Assembly (NCBI GenBank): GCA_019232665.1
Contig: JAFANN010000228.1
Location: 1 to 35,382 of the forward strand
Reading direction: 5' to 3'
Length of the DNA stretch: 35,382 nt
DNA from: Caulobacteraceae bacterium
GTDB taxonomy: Bacteria; Pseudomonadota; Alphaproteobacteria; Caulobacterales; Caulobacteraceae
Part shown: positions 15,832 to 23,962 of the stretch, piece by piece
Layout of the letters: the number at the start of each line of letters is the position of its first letter
Position numbering within the stretch: position 1 is the first letter of the stretch
Translations under genes and position numbers: made by a program
The notes under the pieces: generated by a model
Databases searched by the model: none
What the model was told of the DNA's origin: nothing
Seen by the model: only the letters and a program-made list of their open reading frames with translations

Positions 15832-17121
15832 ATGACTGACAAGACCTGGCGCGTGGGCCTGGCCGGCCTGGGCACGGTAGGCGCGGGCCTGGTCCGTCTG
15901 CTTGGGGAGGATCCCCACTTCGCGCCCGCCGGCGCCCGCGTCGAGATCACCGGGGTCAGCGCCCGGCGGCGCAACGCCGCGCGAGAAGCGGACGTGTCGG
16001 CCCTGCCTTGGTTCGACGACCCGGTGGAGCTCGCCAAAGACCCGGGAAACGACATCTTCGTCGAACTGATCGGAGGATCGGAAGGAGTGGCCAGGGTTGC
16101 GGTTGAGGCGGCCCTTGCAGCGGGAAAGCCGGTCGTCACTGCGAACAAGGCGCTCATCGCCAGCCATGGCGTCGAACTGGCGGCGATGGCCGAGGCCAAA
16201 GGTGTCCCCCTTCTTTTCGAAGCCGCCGTGATGGGCGGCACGCCGGCGGTGAAGTTTGTCCGCGAGGCGCTCGTCGGCGACGAGATCGGCGCGGTGGCCG
16301 GCATCCTCAACGGCACATCCAACTTCATACTGAGCCAGATGGAATCGACCGGGCAGGCCTTCGCGCAGGTGCTCGCCGAGGCGCAGCGTCTGGGTTACGC
16401 GGAAGCCGATCCGACTACGGACATCGGCGGCTTCGACGCCGCGCATAAGATCGCCATCCTCGCCGCCCTTGCTTTCGACTGCGCTCCCACGCTCGAGGCC
16501 GTGGAGATCGAGGGCATCGAGGACGTGTCCCTGCTGGACATCCGCCTGGCGCGCGACCTCGGGTATCGGATCAAGCAGCTGGCGATGGCCACCCACACGC
16601 CTTCCGGCGCGTGGGTTAGGGTGCATCCTGCGTTGCTTCCGCTGGATCATCCCCTGGCTCAGGCGGACGGCGCGCTCAACGCCCTGTTCATCGAGGGCCG
16701 GCGGATCGGACGGATGTTCATCCAGGGCGCAGGGGCTGGCGCCGGGCCGACGGCGACCGCCGTCGCCGCCGATATCGCTGACATCATGGCCGGCGCCCGC
16801 CGGCCGGTCTTTCAGAGAGCGGCGAGCCAACTTCTGGCGCGTGCGCCGGTAACCGCGCATGGAGCTTTGGAGAAGGTCTATCTTCGCCTCATCGTGCGCG
16901 ACGAACCCGGTGTCATCGCCGCGGTGTCGGAGACGCTAGCGGAGGCCGGAGTCTCGATCGACAGCTTCCTCCAGAAACATGTCGATGAGGGGCCGGGCGT
17001 CCCCATGGTGCTGACGACGCACCCGGCGCCCAGTTCAGCCATCTCCGCTGCGATAGAGCGGATCGGACTTTTGCCGGCCCTCATGGCCCCGCCACGTCGG
17101 ATGCCTGTCGCCAGGATCTGA
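15832..17121 (+). CDS. hom: Homoserine dehydrogenase with C-terminal ACT domain
   Basis: 429-residue monofunctional homoserine dehydrogenase, which reduces aspartate semialdehyde to homoserine on the way to Thr and Met. The NAD(P)-binding motif GLGTVGAGL is at residues 12-20. Also visible are TANKALIASHG (Lys106), the catalytic region NGTSNFILSQM (160-170), and GYAEADPTTDIGGFDAAHK (188-206), with Asp197 and Lys206. From about residue 345 an ACT domain (VYLRLIVRDEPGVIAAVSE) probably mediates feedback inhibition by threonine. ATG 15832 is preceded by GAGGGGA. In many relatives glpX lies between hom and recJ; here recJ follows directly. Confidence 0.97.
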   Translation: MTDKTWRVGLAGLGTVGAGLVRLLGEDPHFAPAGARVEITGVSARRRNAAREADVSALPWFDDPVELAKDPGNDIFVELIGGSEGVARVAVEAALAAGKPVVTANKALIASHGVELAAMAEAKGVPLLFEAAVMGGTPAVKFVREALVGDEIGAVAGILNGTSNFILSQMESTGQAFAQVLAEAQRLGYAEADPTTDIGGFDAAHKIAILAALAFDCAPTLEAVEIEGIEDVSLLDIRLARDLGYRIKQLAMATHTPSGAWVRVHPALLPLDHPLAQADGALNALFIEGRRIGRMFIQGAGAGAGPTATAVAADIADIMAGARRPVFQRAASQLLARAPVTAHGALEKVYLRLIVRDEPGVIAAVSETLAEAGVSIDSFLQKHVDEGPGVPMVLTTHPAPSSAISAAIERIGLLPALMAPPRRMPVARI

Positions 17122-17172
17122 AGACTCGGCGCAGTCTGCACGTCGGCATGGATCTACTGGAGCACGACCAGC

Positions 17173-18984
17173 TTGGCTGACGGCAGCGGGCCCGACGGTT
17201 TTCTCGGCGTGCGCCGGTCACTCGCCGGTCGACGGTGGCGTGCGCGCCCCGCCGATCCCGAAGTGGTGCGGTCCCACCAGCGCGAACTGGGCCTTCCAGA
17301 GCCGCTCGCGCGGGCGCTCGCGTCACGCGGCGTTCCTGCCGGCAAGGGGGGGGCCTACCTCACCCCGACCCTTCGCGAACTGTTTCCAGATCCCTCGTCA
17401 TTTGCGGACATGGACCTGGCGGCGGGACTGCTTATCGACGCGCTCGAGGGCGAAACCCCGGCCGTCGTGTTCGCCGACTATGACGTCGACGGCGCATCGA
17501 GCGCGGCGCTGCTCGTCCGGTGGTTCCGGGCCATGGGCCGAGAGCTTCCGATCTACGTCCCCGACCGCCTGACCGAAGGCTTCGGACCAACCCCCGGCGC
17601 CTTCCGACGTCTGTTCCAGGATGGGGCGCGGCTGGTGGTCACGGTGGACTGCGGCGCTGCGGCCGCCGACGCCATCGCTGCCGCCGCCGAGATCGGTCTG
17701 CAGGTGATCGTCATCGATCACCATCTGATGCGCGAGCCGCCGCCGGGTGCGGCGGCTCTCGTCAACCCGAACCGGGCCGACTGCGGATCGGGGCAGGGGA
17801 CGTTGGCCGCAGCGGGCGTGACCTTCGTTCTCCTCGCGGCCCTCAACCGGGAGGCGCGTCGTCGGGGGCTTTTCGGCGAGCGGCCGGAACCTGACCTTCG
17901 ACGCTGGCTGGACCTGGCCGCGCTCGGCGCCATCTGCGACGTGACGCGCCTTACCGGCTTCAATCGCGCGCTGGCGGCGCAAGGCCTCAAGGCCATGTCC
18001 GCCTGGAACAACCCGGGACTGGCGGCGCTGATGGAGAGCGCGGGCGCCAACAAGGCCAAGGCGGGCGTTTTCGAGGCGGGCTACGTCCTGGGCCCCCGGA
18101 TCAACGCTGGAGGACGGATCGGCCGCTCCGATCTCGGCGCGAGCCTGTTGTCATCCGACGATCCCATCGCCTGCCAGGACCTCGCCGCTCAGCTCGAAGC
18201 GCTGAACCTCGAGCGGCGTGCGGTGGAACGCGCGATCTTCGAAGAGGCCGTCGAAAAGCTCGAGAAGACGGGAAATGAGTCGCTCGACCGTCCGGCCATC
18301 GTCGTCTCGGGAGAGACCTGGCATCCAGGGGTGGTCGGGATCGTGGCGAGCCGTTTGCGGGAGCGCTACCGCCGGCCGGTCATTGTCCTGGGAATCGATC
18401 CCCATAGCCGACTCGCGAAGGGCTCCGGCCGATCGCAGCCAGGCGTGAACCTGGGCCGCGCGGTCACCGCGGCGTTCGAGCAAGGCCTCTTGCTTGCAGG
18501 GGGCGGGCACGCGATGGCGGCCGGCATGACCCTTCGCGCGGAGGCGATCCCGGAGTTCACCTCGTGGCTCTGCGAGGCGCTCGCCGAGGAAGCGCGCATC
18601 GCCGGGACCGAGGATGTCCTGGACATCGACGCCCTGACCGGCTGCGGGGAGGCGGCGCAGGGCCTGCTCGAGCTGTTCGCCAGGCTGGAGCCCTTCGGTC
18701 CTGGCGCGCCCGAGGCGACGGTCGCGCTCGCTGACGTGCGAATCGAACGCGCCGAGCCGGTGCGAGGCGGGCACGTCCGATGCATGGTGGTGGACGGATA
18801 TGGAGGTCGCCTGAAAGCGATCGCCTGGCGCGCCGGCGACACCGCGGTTGGCCGCCGGCTGCTCGCCGCGGGGCCGAGTGTCCATCTTGTGGGGAGGCTC
18901 AAGCGGGACGATTGGAATGGTCGTTCGGGCGTTCAGCTCGAGATTGAAGACGTGTCCGAAGCGTCGGGCCTGCCAGGAGCGTGA
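17173..18984 (+). CDS. recJ: Single-stranded-DNA-specific 5'-3' exonuclease RecJ
   Basis: 603-residue RecJ of the DHH phosphoesterase superfamily. It degrades single-stranded DNA 5'-3' in RecF-pathway recombination, mismatch repair and base-excision repair. Metal-binding motifs are intact: DYDVDGASSA (102-111), TVDCGAAA (Asp159) and IDHH (181-184). The DHHA1 region holds GGGHAMAAG (443-451), and an OB-like C-terminal part extends to 603. The start is probably the TTG at 17173, because the FLGVRRSLAGRRW segment near the N-terminus is family-typical and would be lost with later starts. GGAG at 17159-17162 is 10 nt upstream. It is followed by tRNA-Glu. Confidence 0.96.
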   Translation: MADGSGPDGFLGVRRSLAGRRWRARPADPEVVRSHQRELGLPEPLARALASRGVPAGKGGAYLTPTLRELFPDPSSFADMDLAAGLLIDALEGETPAVVFADYDVDGASSAALLVRWFRAMGRELPIYVPDRLTEGFGPTPGAFRRLFQDGARLVVTVDCGAAAADAIAAAAEIGLQVIVIDHHLMREPPPGAAALVNPNRADCGSGQGTLAAAGVTFVLLAALNREARRRGLFGERPEPDLRRWLDLAALGAICDVTRLTGFNRALAAQGLKAMSAWNNPGLAALMESAGANKAKAGVFEAGYVLGPRINAGGRIGRSDLGASLLSSDDPIACQDLAAQLEALNLERRAVERAIFEEAVEKLEKTGNESLDRPAIVVSGETWHPGVVGIVASRLRERYRRPVIVLGIDPHSRLAKGSGRSQPGVNLGRAVTAAFEQGLLLAGGGHAMAAGMTLRAEAIPEFTSWLCEALAEEARIAGTEDVLDIDALTGCGEAAQGLLELFARLEPFGPGAPEATVALADVRIERAEPVRGGHVRCMVVDGYGGRLKAIAWRAGDTAVGRRLLAAGPSVHLVGRLKRDDWNGRSGVQLEIEDVSEASGLPGA

Positions 18985-19002
18985 AAGCTGCATCGCGCAG
19001 GC

Positions 19003-19032
19003 TTGCGCCACGACGGGAGCACGGGATATACC
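19003..19032 (+). promoter_or_regulatory. Predicted promoter of tRNA-Glu
   Basis: TTGCGC (19003-19008), 18 nt, TATACC (19027-19032). Expected start is about 19040, 11 nt before the mature 5' end. The -10 also reads GATATACC, 6 of 8 positions of the Caulobacter form. Confidence 0.5.
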
Positions 19033-19050
19033 CCGCCCTCCCGCGCGTCG

Positions 19051-19125
19051 GGGCCCTTCGTCTATCGGTTAGGACATCAGATTTTCAATCTGGGAAGACG
19101 GGTTCGACTCCCGTAGGGCCTGCCA
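19051..19125 (+). tRNA. tRNA-Glu (anticodon TTC)
   Basis: 75-nt tRNA with encoded CCA. The acceptor stem is GGGCCCT/AGGGCCT with a G1-U72 wobble. The D-arm is TCTATCGGTTAGGA, the anticodon stem TCAGA/TCTGG (19077-19081/19089-19093) encloses TTTTCAA, and the T-arm is GACGGGTTCGACTCCCGT. The anticodon TTC is at 19084-19086. Confidence 0.97.
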
Positions 19126-19303
19126 CCGTCAGGGCAGCTTCACCTCGCTAATTTAAGAACTCCGCAACACCTGCGGCCAAACGGCGCGTTTTGCCAACTT
19201 ATTGCCGTTTTTATTGACGCTCGGGCACCGATACATCCACTCTAAGCTAAAGCTTGGGCGACCAGGACAGGGCGCATCGAGTGGGTTGGGGTTCAGAATA
19301 GAA

Positions 19304-19906
19304 ATGTCCGAGATGGAGATCACGGGGCGCGATGCGCCCCTTGAGACCGTTCGTATTCGGGGCGCCGTAAAGTGGTTCGACGCGGGGAAAGGTTATGGGT
19401 TCGTCGTTCCTGACGATCCCAGCGTGACCGACTCTCGCGACGTGCTGCTTCACGTGACTTCCCTGCGTACTGCCGGCCGAGACTCGGCCCTGGAGGGGGC
19501 CTTGATTGTCTGCGACGTGGTCAAGCGGTCGAAGGGCTGGCAGGTCGCTGAGGTCCTGGAGCTGGACGAGAGCGCTGCCGCCACCCGACCGGAGGCGCGT
19601 CGTCCTCCCATGAGGTCAAGGACTGAACGGTCCGAAACCTCGGACGACGGATTGGAACGGCAGCTGCGGCGGCCGATTATTGTCGCGACTGGCCCATTCG
19701 AGACGGCGCGCGTGAAGTGGTTCAACCGCGCGAAGGGCTATGGATTCGTCGTTCGCGACGGAACCGAAGGCGACATTTTCGTCCATATCGAGGTTCTGCG
19801 TCGTGGCGGGCTGGACGACCTTCAGCCGGGCGAGGAGGTCCGCGTGCGCTTCGCCAATGGACCGAAAGGCCTTGTGGTGGCCGAAATCGAATTCGAACAG
19901 GCTTGA
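19304..19906 (+). CDS. Protein with two cold-shock domains (CspC/CspD type)
   Basis: 200-residue nucleic-acid-binding protein with two CspA-like domains joined by a charged linker. Domain 1 (about residues 16-85) has [19 protein letters not shown], with RNP1 KGYGFV, and an RNP2-like DVLLHV. Domain 2 (about 132-200) has [19 protein letters not shown] and DIFVHI. Caulobacter carries such double-domain proteins (CspC, CspD) alongside single-domain ones. They act as RNA chaperones, with stationary-phase rather than strictly cold-induced expression described for this type. The ATG at 19304 was chosen because residues upstream are not family-like. The 178 nt after tRNA-Glu hold no other gene. A TTGACG at 19214 lacks a well-spaced -10, so the promoter is unassigned. 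Confidence 0.9.
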   Translation: MSEMEITGRDAPLETVRIRGAVKWFDAGKGYGFVVPDDPSVTDSRDVLLHVTSLRTAGRDSALEGALIVCDVVKRSKGWQVAEVLELDESAAATRPEARRPPMRSRTERSETSDDGLERQLRRPIIVATGPFETARVKWFNRAKGYGFVVRDGTEGDIFVHIEVLRRGGLDDLQPGEEVRVRFANGPKGLVVAEIEFEQA

Positions 19907-19965
19907 GGGAAGCCTCGGTTCGCTAGAGAAGGACGGCGCCGCCGATAGCAACGGAGCGCCCGCGC

Positions 19966-20463
19966 GTGAGCCTCTCCAGATTGGTCCCACGGATCGACCG
20001 TCGCCTGCCAAGCCTGCTCGGACGTCTTGCCCTTGGACTGATGGCGGTCGTCCTGGTGGCGGCCGCGCCGACTGATGTCCGACTGCGGACCGTGCCGCTG
20101 TCGATCGCGACTGCCAAGGGCGTCGCTCATTTCACGGTTGAAATCGCAGACACCGACGCCACGCGCGAGCGCGGCCTGATGTATCGCAAGAGCCTCGGAC
20201 CGCACGAGGGGATGCTCTTCGACTTCCATACGCCCCAGACGGTCTCCTTCTGGATGAAGAACACCTACATCCCGCTCGACATGCTGTTCATCGCGCCTGA
20301 TGGTCGGATCGTCTCCATAGCCCGTAACGCCGTGCCGTTCGACGAGACGCCGATCTGGTCGGGTGGCGCTGTGACCGGTGTCCTAGAGATCGCAGGAGGT
20401 CGCGCCGCCCAGATCGGCGCCGAGCCTGGCGACATGGTCACGGCGCGGATGTTCCACAGGTGA
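19966..20463 (+). CDS. DUF192 family protein, membrane-anchored or secreted
   Basis: 165-residue protein of the DUF192 family. The N-terminus has several Arg followed by a hydrophobic stretch (about residues 15-33, ending VLVAAAP), a signal peptide or membrane anchor. The DUF192 core runs from about 50 to 163, with ERGLMYRKSLGPHEGMLFDF (about 67-86) and VSFWMKNTYIPLDMLFI (about 92-108), both highly typical. The biochemical role of DUF192 proteins is not established. The GTG start at 19966 follows the cold-shock gene by 59 nt. Its stop overlaps the thioesterase start by 4 bp (GTGA), so the two are translationally coupled. Confidence 0.92.
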   Translation: MSLSRLVPRIDRRLPSLLGRLALGLMAVVLVAAAPTDVRLRTVPLSIATAKGVAHFTVEIADTDATRERGLMYRKSLGPHEGMLFDFHTPQTVSFWMKNTYIPLDMLFIAPDGRIVSIARNAVPFDETPIWSGGAVTGVLEIAGGRAAQIGAEPGDMVTARMFHR

Positions 20464-20885
20464 GCCCGGAGGCGATCCCGGAACCGCCGCCCGGTTATGT
20501 CCTGCAGCCGGGGCGGGGCGCTTTCACCACCCACAACGGGCCCTATTTCCATGATCCGTCAGTGGCGGACGAGGCCCGGCAAGCTTTCTATGCGCTCAAG
20601 CGCCACTGCAACGGCCTTGGCTTGATCCACGGCGGAATGATCTCGGCCTTCCTCGACGGTCTCCTCGCCTCCGCGGCCTCCAGGGCGACGGACGCCACGG
20701 CAGTGACCATGCACCTGTCCGTCGATTTCCTGGACATGGGCCGGGCAGGGGATTGGGTGATGGGAGAAGCACGGGTGACCCGGGCGGCTCGCGACGTCGC
20801 CTTCGTCGAAGGGCGCGCGCACGTCCGCGAACGGGATCTTGCCCGCGTCTCGGGGCTGTTCAAGCTGATGAAGCGCAGGCCCTGA
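20460..20885 (+). CDS. PaaI-type hotdog-fold thioesterase
   Basis: 141-residue protein of the PaaI/YdiI-like hotdog thioesterases, which hydrolyse acyl- or aryl-CoA thioesters. The family signature is HCNGLGLIHGGMISAFLDGL (49-68), with the HGG motif at 57-59 and acidic Asp66 on the following helix. It continues with VTMHLSVDFLDMGRAGDWV and ends with a short strand before KRRP. The substrate cannot be told from the sequence. The GTG start at 20460 lies within the DUF192 stop (4-bp overlap). The gene ends 65 nt before tRNA-Pro(TGG). Confidence 0.9.
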   Translation: MSPEAIPEPPPGYVLQPGRGAFTTHNGPYFHDPSVADEARQAFYALKRHCNGLGLIHGGMISAFLDGLLASAASRATDATAVTMHLSVDFLDMGRAGDWVMGEARVTRAARDVAFVEGRAHVRERDLARVSGLFKLMKRRP

Positions 20886-20909
20886 CGGACACGAATGCAA
20901 TCAGCTTTC

Positions 20910-20937
20910 TTGACCCGGCGACGGCCTCGGGCATAAC
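20910..20937 (+). promoter_or_regulatory. Predicted promoter of tRNA-Pro(TGG)
   Basis: TTGACC (20910-20915), 16 nt, CATAAC (20932-20937). Expected start is about 20944, about 7 nt before the mature tRNA end. Confidence 0.55.
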
Positions 20938-20950
20938 CGCCTTCCCGGTA

Positions 20951-21027
20951 CGGGGCGTGGCGCAGTCTGGTAGCGCATCTGCTTTGGGAGCAGAGGGTCG
21001 CAGGTTCAAATCCTGCCGCCCCGACCA
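20951..21027 (+). tRNA. tRNA-Pro (anticodon TGG)
   Basis: 77-nt tRNA with encoded CCA. The acceptor stem is CGGGGCG/CGCCCCG, and the anticodon stem TCTGC/GCAGA (20978-20982/20990-20994) encloses TTTGGGA. The T-arm matches that of the GGG isoacceptor at 6011. The anticodon TGG is at 20985-20987 and reads CCA/CCG and possibly all Pro codons. Confidence 0.97.
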
Positions 21028-21075
21028 TGGGAATTGTTGAGCGGTTCGGCCGCTTGGGATTGGTTCAAAAGCGTC

Positions 21076-21381
21076 ATGCTCGCTCGCATCTTCAAACCCG
21101 CCAAGAACGCCATGCAGTCGGGTAAGGCGAAGACCCACGTCTGGCAGCTGGAATTCGCGCCAAAGGCGCCGCGAGTTTCCGATCCGCTGATGGGCTGGAC
21201 CGAGACCACCGACACCGACGGCTTGATTCGCCTGTCGTTCGAGACCCGGGACGAGGCGATCGCCTACGCGGTCAAGCGGGGGATCGCTTTCGAGGTGATA
21301 CCCGAGCCCGAGCACAAGCTGAACATCAAGGCCTACGCAGACAATTTCGCCTTCAACCGGCGCCAGCCCTGGACCCATTGA
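21076..21381 (+). CDS. NDUFS4-type NADH dehydrogenase accessory subunit
   Basis: 101-residue protein of the ETC complex I subunit family (NDUFS4, 18-kDa), an accessory subunit bound to the peripheral arm of alphaproteobacterial and mitochondrial complex I. Conserved parts are ARIFKPAKNAMQSGKAKTHV at the N-terminus, WQLEFAP, then DPLMGWTETTDT, and ETRDEAIAYAVKRGIAFEV. The C-terminal KAYADNFAFNRRQPWTH is strongly diagnostic. The frame is open back to 21034, but the ATG at 21076 gives the family N-terminus. It lies 48 nt after tRNA-Pro(TGG) with no evident promoter of its own and is far from any nuo cluster in this window. Confidence 0.93.
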   Translation: MLARIFKPAKNAMQSGKAKTHVWQLEFAPKAPRVSDPLMGWTETTDTDGLIRLSFETRDEAIAYAVKRGIAFEVIPEPEHKLNIKAYADNFAFNRRQPWTH

Positions 21382-21391
21382 CGGCAAGACG

Positions 21392-21419
21392 TTTCCGCAA
21401 GGCGTCGACTTGCTCTAAT
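21392..21419 (+). promoter_or_regulatory. Possible promoter of tRNA-Arg
   Basis: A good -10, TCTAAT (21414-21419), lies 12 nt before the mature tRNA. The only -35 at a usable distance is the poor TTTCCG (21392-21397), 16 nt upstream. Confidence 0.38.
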
Positions 21420-21430
21420 CGGGACTGAAC

Positions 21431-21507
21431 GACCCCGTAGCTCAACGGGATAGAGCATCTGCCTTCTAAGCAGAGGGTTGCAGGTTCGAGCCCTGCCGGG
21501 GTCGCCA
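21431..21507 (+). tRNA. tRNA-Arg (anticodon TCT)
   Basis: 77-nt tRNA with encoded CCA. The acceptor stem is GACCCCG/CGGGGTC, the D-arm is AGCTCAACGGGATAGAGC, and the anticodon stem TCTGC/GCAGA (21458-21462/21470-21474) encloses CTTCTAA. The anticodon TCT is at 21465-21467 and reads AGA/AGG, rare codons in a genome this GC-rich. Confidence 0.97.
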
Positions 21508-21516
21508 TGCCTCCAT

Positions 21517-21993
21517 TCAGGCTTCGGATATCGCGCGCATCTGCGCCTCGAACTCCTCGTCGCTCATGATCGTGCGGGCGATGAGAAGGCTGCAGGACAG
21601 AACATCGCTGAGGTAGGCGCCGCTCGATCCCGACCACCAACGTTCGAGGATGCTCCGACGGCGATGGCCGACGATGACGAGATCGGCGCCGATCTCCATG
21701 GCGAATTCGCCAATCGCCCTCGCCGGATCGCCGGCGATGAGTCTGGCGACGGGTTCGATCCCGAAGCTGCGCAGCCGCGCGACTCCATGATCGAGCACGC
21801 CTCGGTAGTGCTCGAGATAGTCGGACATGGCGCCGCCATGCACGGCTTCGGCCATGATCACTCCGCGGAACTGCGGCGGAACCGACAGGAGGAAGACCTT
21901 GGCGCCGACGCGTCGGGCGAGGACCGCACCTTCGCGAAGCGCGACAGCGCCTTCGCGCGAACCATCGTAGGCGAGCAGTATCCGTTCGTACAC
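21517..21993 (-). CDS. Universal stress protein (UspA) family
   Basis: 158-residue single-domain universal stress protein. It begins MYERILLAYDGSREG, where the Asp10-Gly-Ser loop is typical for nucleotide contact. The C-terminal half has the IGADLVIVGH strand and the nucleotide-loop region GHRRRSILERWWSGSS (109-124). The canonical loop is G-x2-G-x9-G-S/T. Spacing is kept (Gly109, position 112, Gly122-Ser123), but position 112 is Arg instead of Gly, so ATP binding may be altered. Members help survival in stress or respiratory shifts; no specific role can be stated. It converges on tRNA-Arg, ending 9 nt away. Confidence 0.88.
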   Translation of the reverse strand: MYERILLAYDGSREGAVALREGAVLARRVGAKVFLLSVPPQFRGVIMAEAVHGGAMSDYLEHYRGVLDHGVARLRSFGIEPVARLIAGDPARAIGEFAMEIGADLVIVGHRRRSILERWWSGSSGAYLSDVLSCSLLIARTIMSDEEFEAQMRAISEA

Positions 21994-22142
21994 GGCGCCC
22001 TCGGCGACAGCTCCGGCGCAGCCCCATAGCCGCCGGCGCTAGAGCTTAAACCGGCTCCGGGGCCGCGCCAAATCAACGCCCTGGACTTGCCTAAGTCGCT
22101 GCTCACGGTCCAGACAAAGACATACACAAGAAGGGGAGGGAG

Positions 22143-23888
22143 ATGATGAAGGCTCGTATCGGAGCGTGGCTGGCTGTACTGGCGGCCGGGACCATCCTCG
22201 CAGGCGGCGCCCGGGCCGATCGCTACGTCCAGACCTCCAAGCAAGGCATGGTCGTCAGTTCGCAGCACCTGGCCTCAGACGTTGGCGCGCAGATACTGAG
22301 AGAGGGCGGCAACGCCGTCGACGCTGCGGTCGCGGTCGGATACGCCCTCGCGGTCACCCACCCCTGCTGCGGCAATATCGGCGGCGGCGGCTTCATGATG
22401 ATCCATCGCGCCAGCGGCAAGGACATCTTCATCGACTTCCGCGAAGCCGCGCCGCTCCGTGCCTCGGCCAACATGTACCTCGACGCGAACGGAAAACCTG
22501 TTCCCGAGAAGAGCCTTGACGGCTGGCTGGCGGTCGGAACGCCTGGGACGGTCATGGGCCTCGAGGAAGCCCGGACCAAGTATGGCACGATGAGCCGGGA
22601 GCGCCTGATGGCGCCGGCTATCCGGCTAGCCAAAGAGGGATTTGTTCTCGAGCCCGGCGATGTCGAGGTGCTCACCGGTTCGGCCAAGAAACTGAGCGTC
22701 GACCCGAACGTCGCCGCGATCTTCCTGAAGGACGGCCGCCCCTACGAGGCCGGCGAGAAACTGGTTCAGCGTAACCTGGCGACGACCCTGCAGGCGATCA
22801 GCGCCCAGGGTCCCAGCGCCTTCTATCATGGTCGACTTCCCGCCGAGGTCGCCGCCGCCAGTTCGGCCGGCGGCGGGGTCAACTCGGCCGAAGACTTCGC
22901 TGCGTATCGCACGGGAGGCGGCGAGCCGATCCGATGCGCCTATCGGGGATATGAAATCGTTTCAGCGCCGCCCCCAAGTTCAGGCGGCGTGACGCTGTGC
23001 CAGATGCTGGAGATTCTGTCGGGCTATCCGATGCACAGCTACGGATTCCATTCGGCGCAATCGGCCCATGTAATGACCGAGGCGATGCGGCGGGCCTACA
23101 GGGACCGCAACACCTATCTTGGCGACCCGGCATTCGTGGAAAATCCGATCGCGCGTCTGCTTTCGGCGTCCCACATCACAACCCTCCGGTCGTCGATTTC
23201 TCCCGACAAGGCGACGCCGTCGTCGCATTTGCCTGGGCTTGGCGGCGCCTCGGAGAACGCCACCACGACCCACTATTCCGTGGTCGACTCCAAGGGCGAC
23301 GCGGTTGCCGTCACTTACACCCTCAACGACGACTTCGGCGCCAAGGTGATCGCAGGCGACACCGGCGTGCTGATGAACGACGAGATGGACGACTTCACGG
23401 CCAAGCCGGGTTACCCGAACGGCTTCGGGCTCATCCAGGGCAAGGCGAACGCGATCGCTCCGGGAAAGCGTCCGCTCAGTTCGATGACGCCGACCTTCGT
23501 GGAGAAGGACGGCAAGGTCGTGCTGGTGGTCGGCACGCCAGGCGGCTCCCGCATCATCACCACGGTCCTGGAGGTCATTGTCGACGTCCTCGACTACGGC
23601 AAGGACCTGAAGTCAGCGGTTGACGCGCCCAGGTTCCATAATCAGTGGCTGCCGGACACCCTTGGCGCGGAAACTGGCGCGTTCACTACGTCAGTCAAAG
23701 CCAAGCTTGTCAGCATGGGCTATGACGTGACGAACATGGACGCGTGGGGAAGCGGGAATTCGGCGGAAGTCATCGGCATTGCCCCTGCCGATGCCGCCGC
23801 TGCCCGGCGGCTAGGGTTCGCCAAACCTGGCCTGATCTACGGGGCCGCCGACCGACGGGCGCCTGCGGGCTCCGCCGCCGCGCCCTGA
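22143..23888 (+). CDS. ggt: Gamma-glutamyltranspeptidase precursor
   Basis: 581-residue periplasmic Ntn-hydrolase that cleaves or transfers the gamma-glutamyl group of glutathione. A Sec signal peptide covers residues 1-25 (likely cleavage ARA/D). The proenzyme self-cleaves before Thr375 of TTHYSVVD (375-382), giving a large subunit of about 350 residues and a small one of about 207. Other landmarks are GGNAVDAAVAVGYALAVTHP, GNIGGGGFMM and DFREAAP in the large subunit. The small subunit has VTYTLNDDFGAKV, LMNDEMDDF, KRPLSSMTPT and GTPGGSRIITTV. The ATG at 22143 is preceded by GGGGAGGGAG. Length and motifs are all normal, so it should be active in periplasmic glutathione/cysteine salvage. Confidence 0.97.
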   Translation: MMKARIGAWLAVLAAGTILAGGARADRYVQTSKQGMVVSSQHLASDVGAQILREGGNAVDAAVAVGYALAVTHPCCGNIGGGGFMMIHRASGKDIFIDFREAAPLRASANMYLDANGKPVPEKSLDGWLAVGTPGTVMGLEEARTKYGTMSRERLMAPAIRLAKEGFVLEPGDVEVLTGSAKKLSVDPNVAAIFLKDGRPYEAGEKLVQRNLATTLQAISAQGPSAFYHGRLPAEVAAASSAGGGVNSAEDFAAYRTGGGEPIRCAYRGYEIVSAPPPSSGGVTLCQMLEILSGYPMHSYGFHSAQSAHVMTEAMRRAYRDRNTYLGDPAFVENPIARLLSASHITTLRSSISPDKATPSSHLPGLGGASENATTTHYSVVDSKGDAVAVTYTLNDDFGAKVIAGDTGVLMNDEMDDFTAKPGYPNGFGLIQGKANAIAPGKRPLSSMTPTFVEKDGKVVLVVGTPGGSRIITTVLEVIVDVLDYGKDLKSAVDAPRFHNQWLPDTLGAETGAFTTSVKAKLVSMGYDVTNMDAWGSGNSAEVIGIAPADAAAARRLGFAKPGLIYGAADRRAPAGSAAAP

Positions 23889-23904
23889 GGGTCGCGAAAA
23901 GGCC

Positions 23905-23933
23905 TTGTGGCGCCGTGGGGTGAGCTTGCTAAT
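23905..23933 (+). promoter_or_regulatory. Possible promoter of the thiolase gene
   Basis: TTGTGG (23905-23910), 17 nt, GCTAAT (23928-23933). Expected start is about 23940, giving a 23-nt leader to the ATG at 23963. The match is moderate. Confidence 0.42.
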
Positions 23934-23962
23934 GGGCGGCGCGAACAAGCCGGAGAGTTGCC

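Noticed and set aside
19214-19237. TTGACG with GATACATC upstream of the cold-shock gene
   Set aside because: The -10-like element matches well, but the spacing is too short (9 nt between the extended boxes) for a confident promoter.
21378-21383. TTGACG as -35 for tRNA-Arg
   Set aside because: It is 30 nt from the good TCTAAT -10, far beyond a usable spacing.
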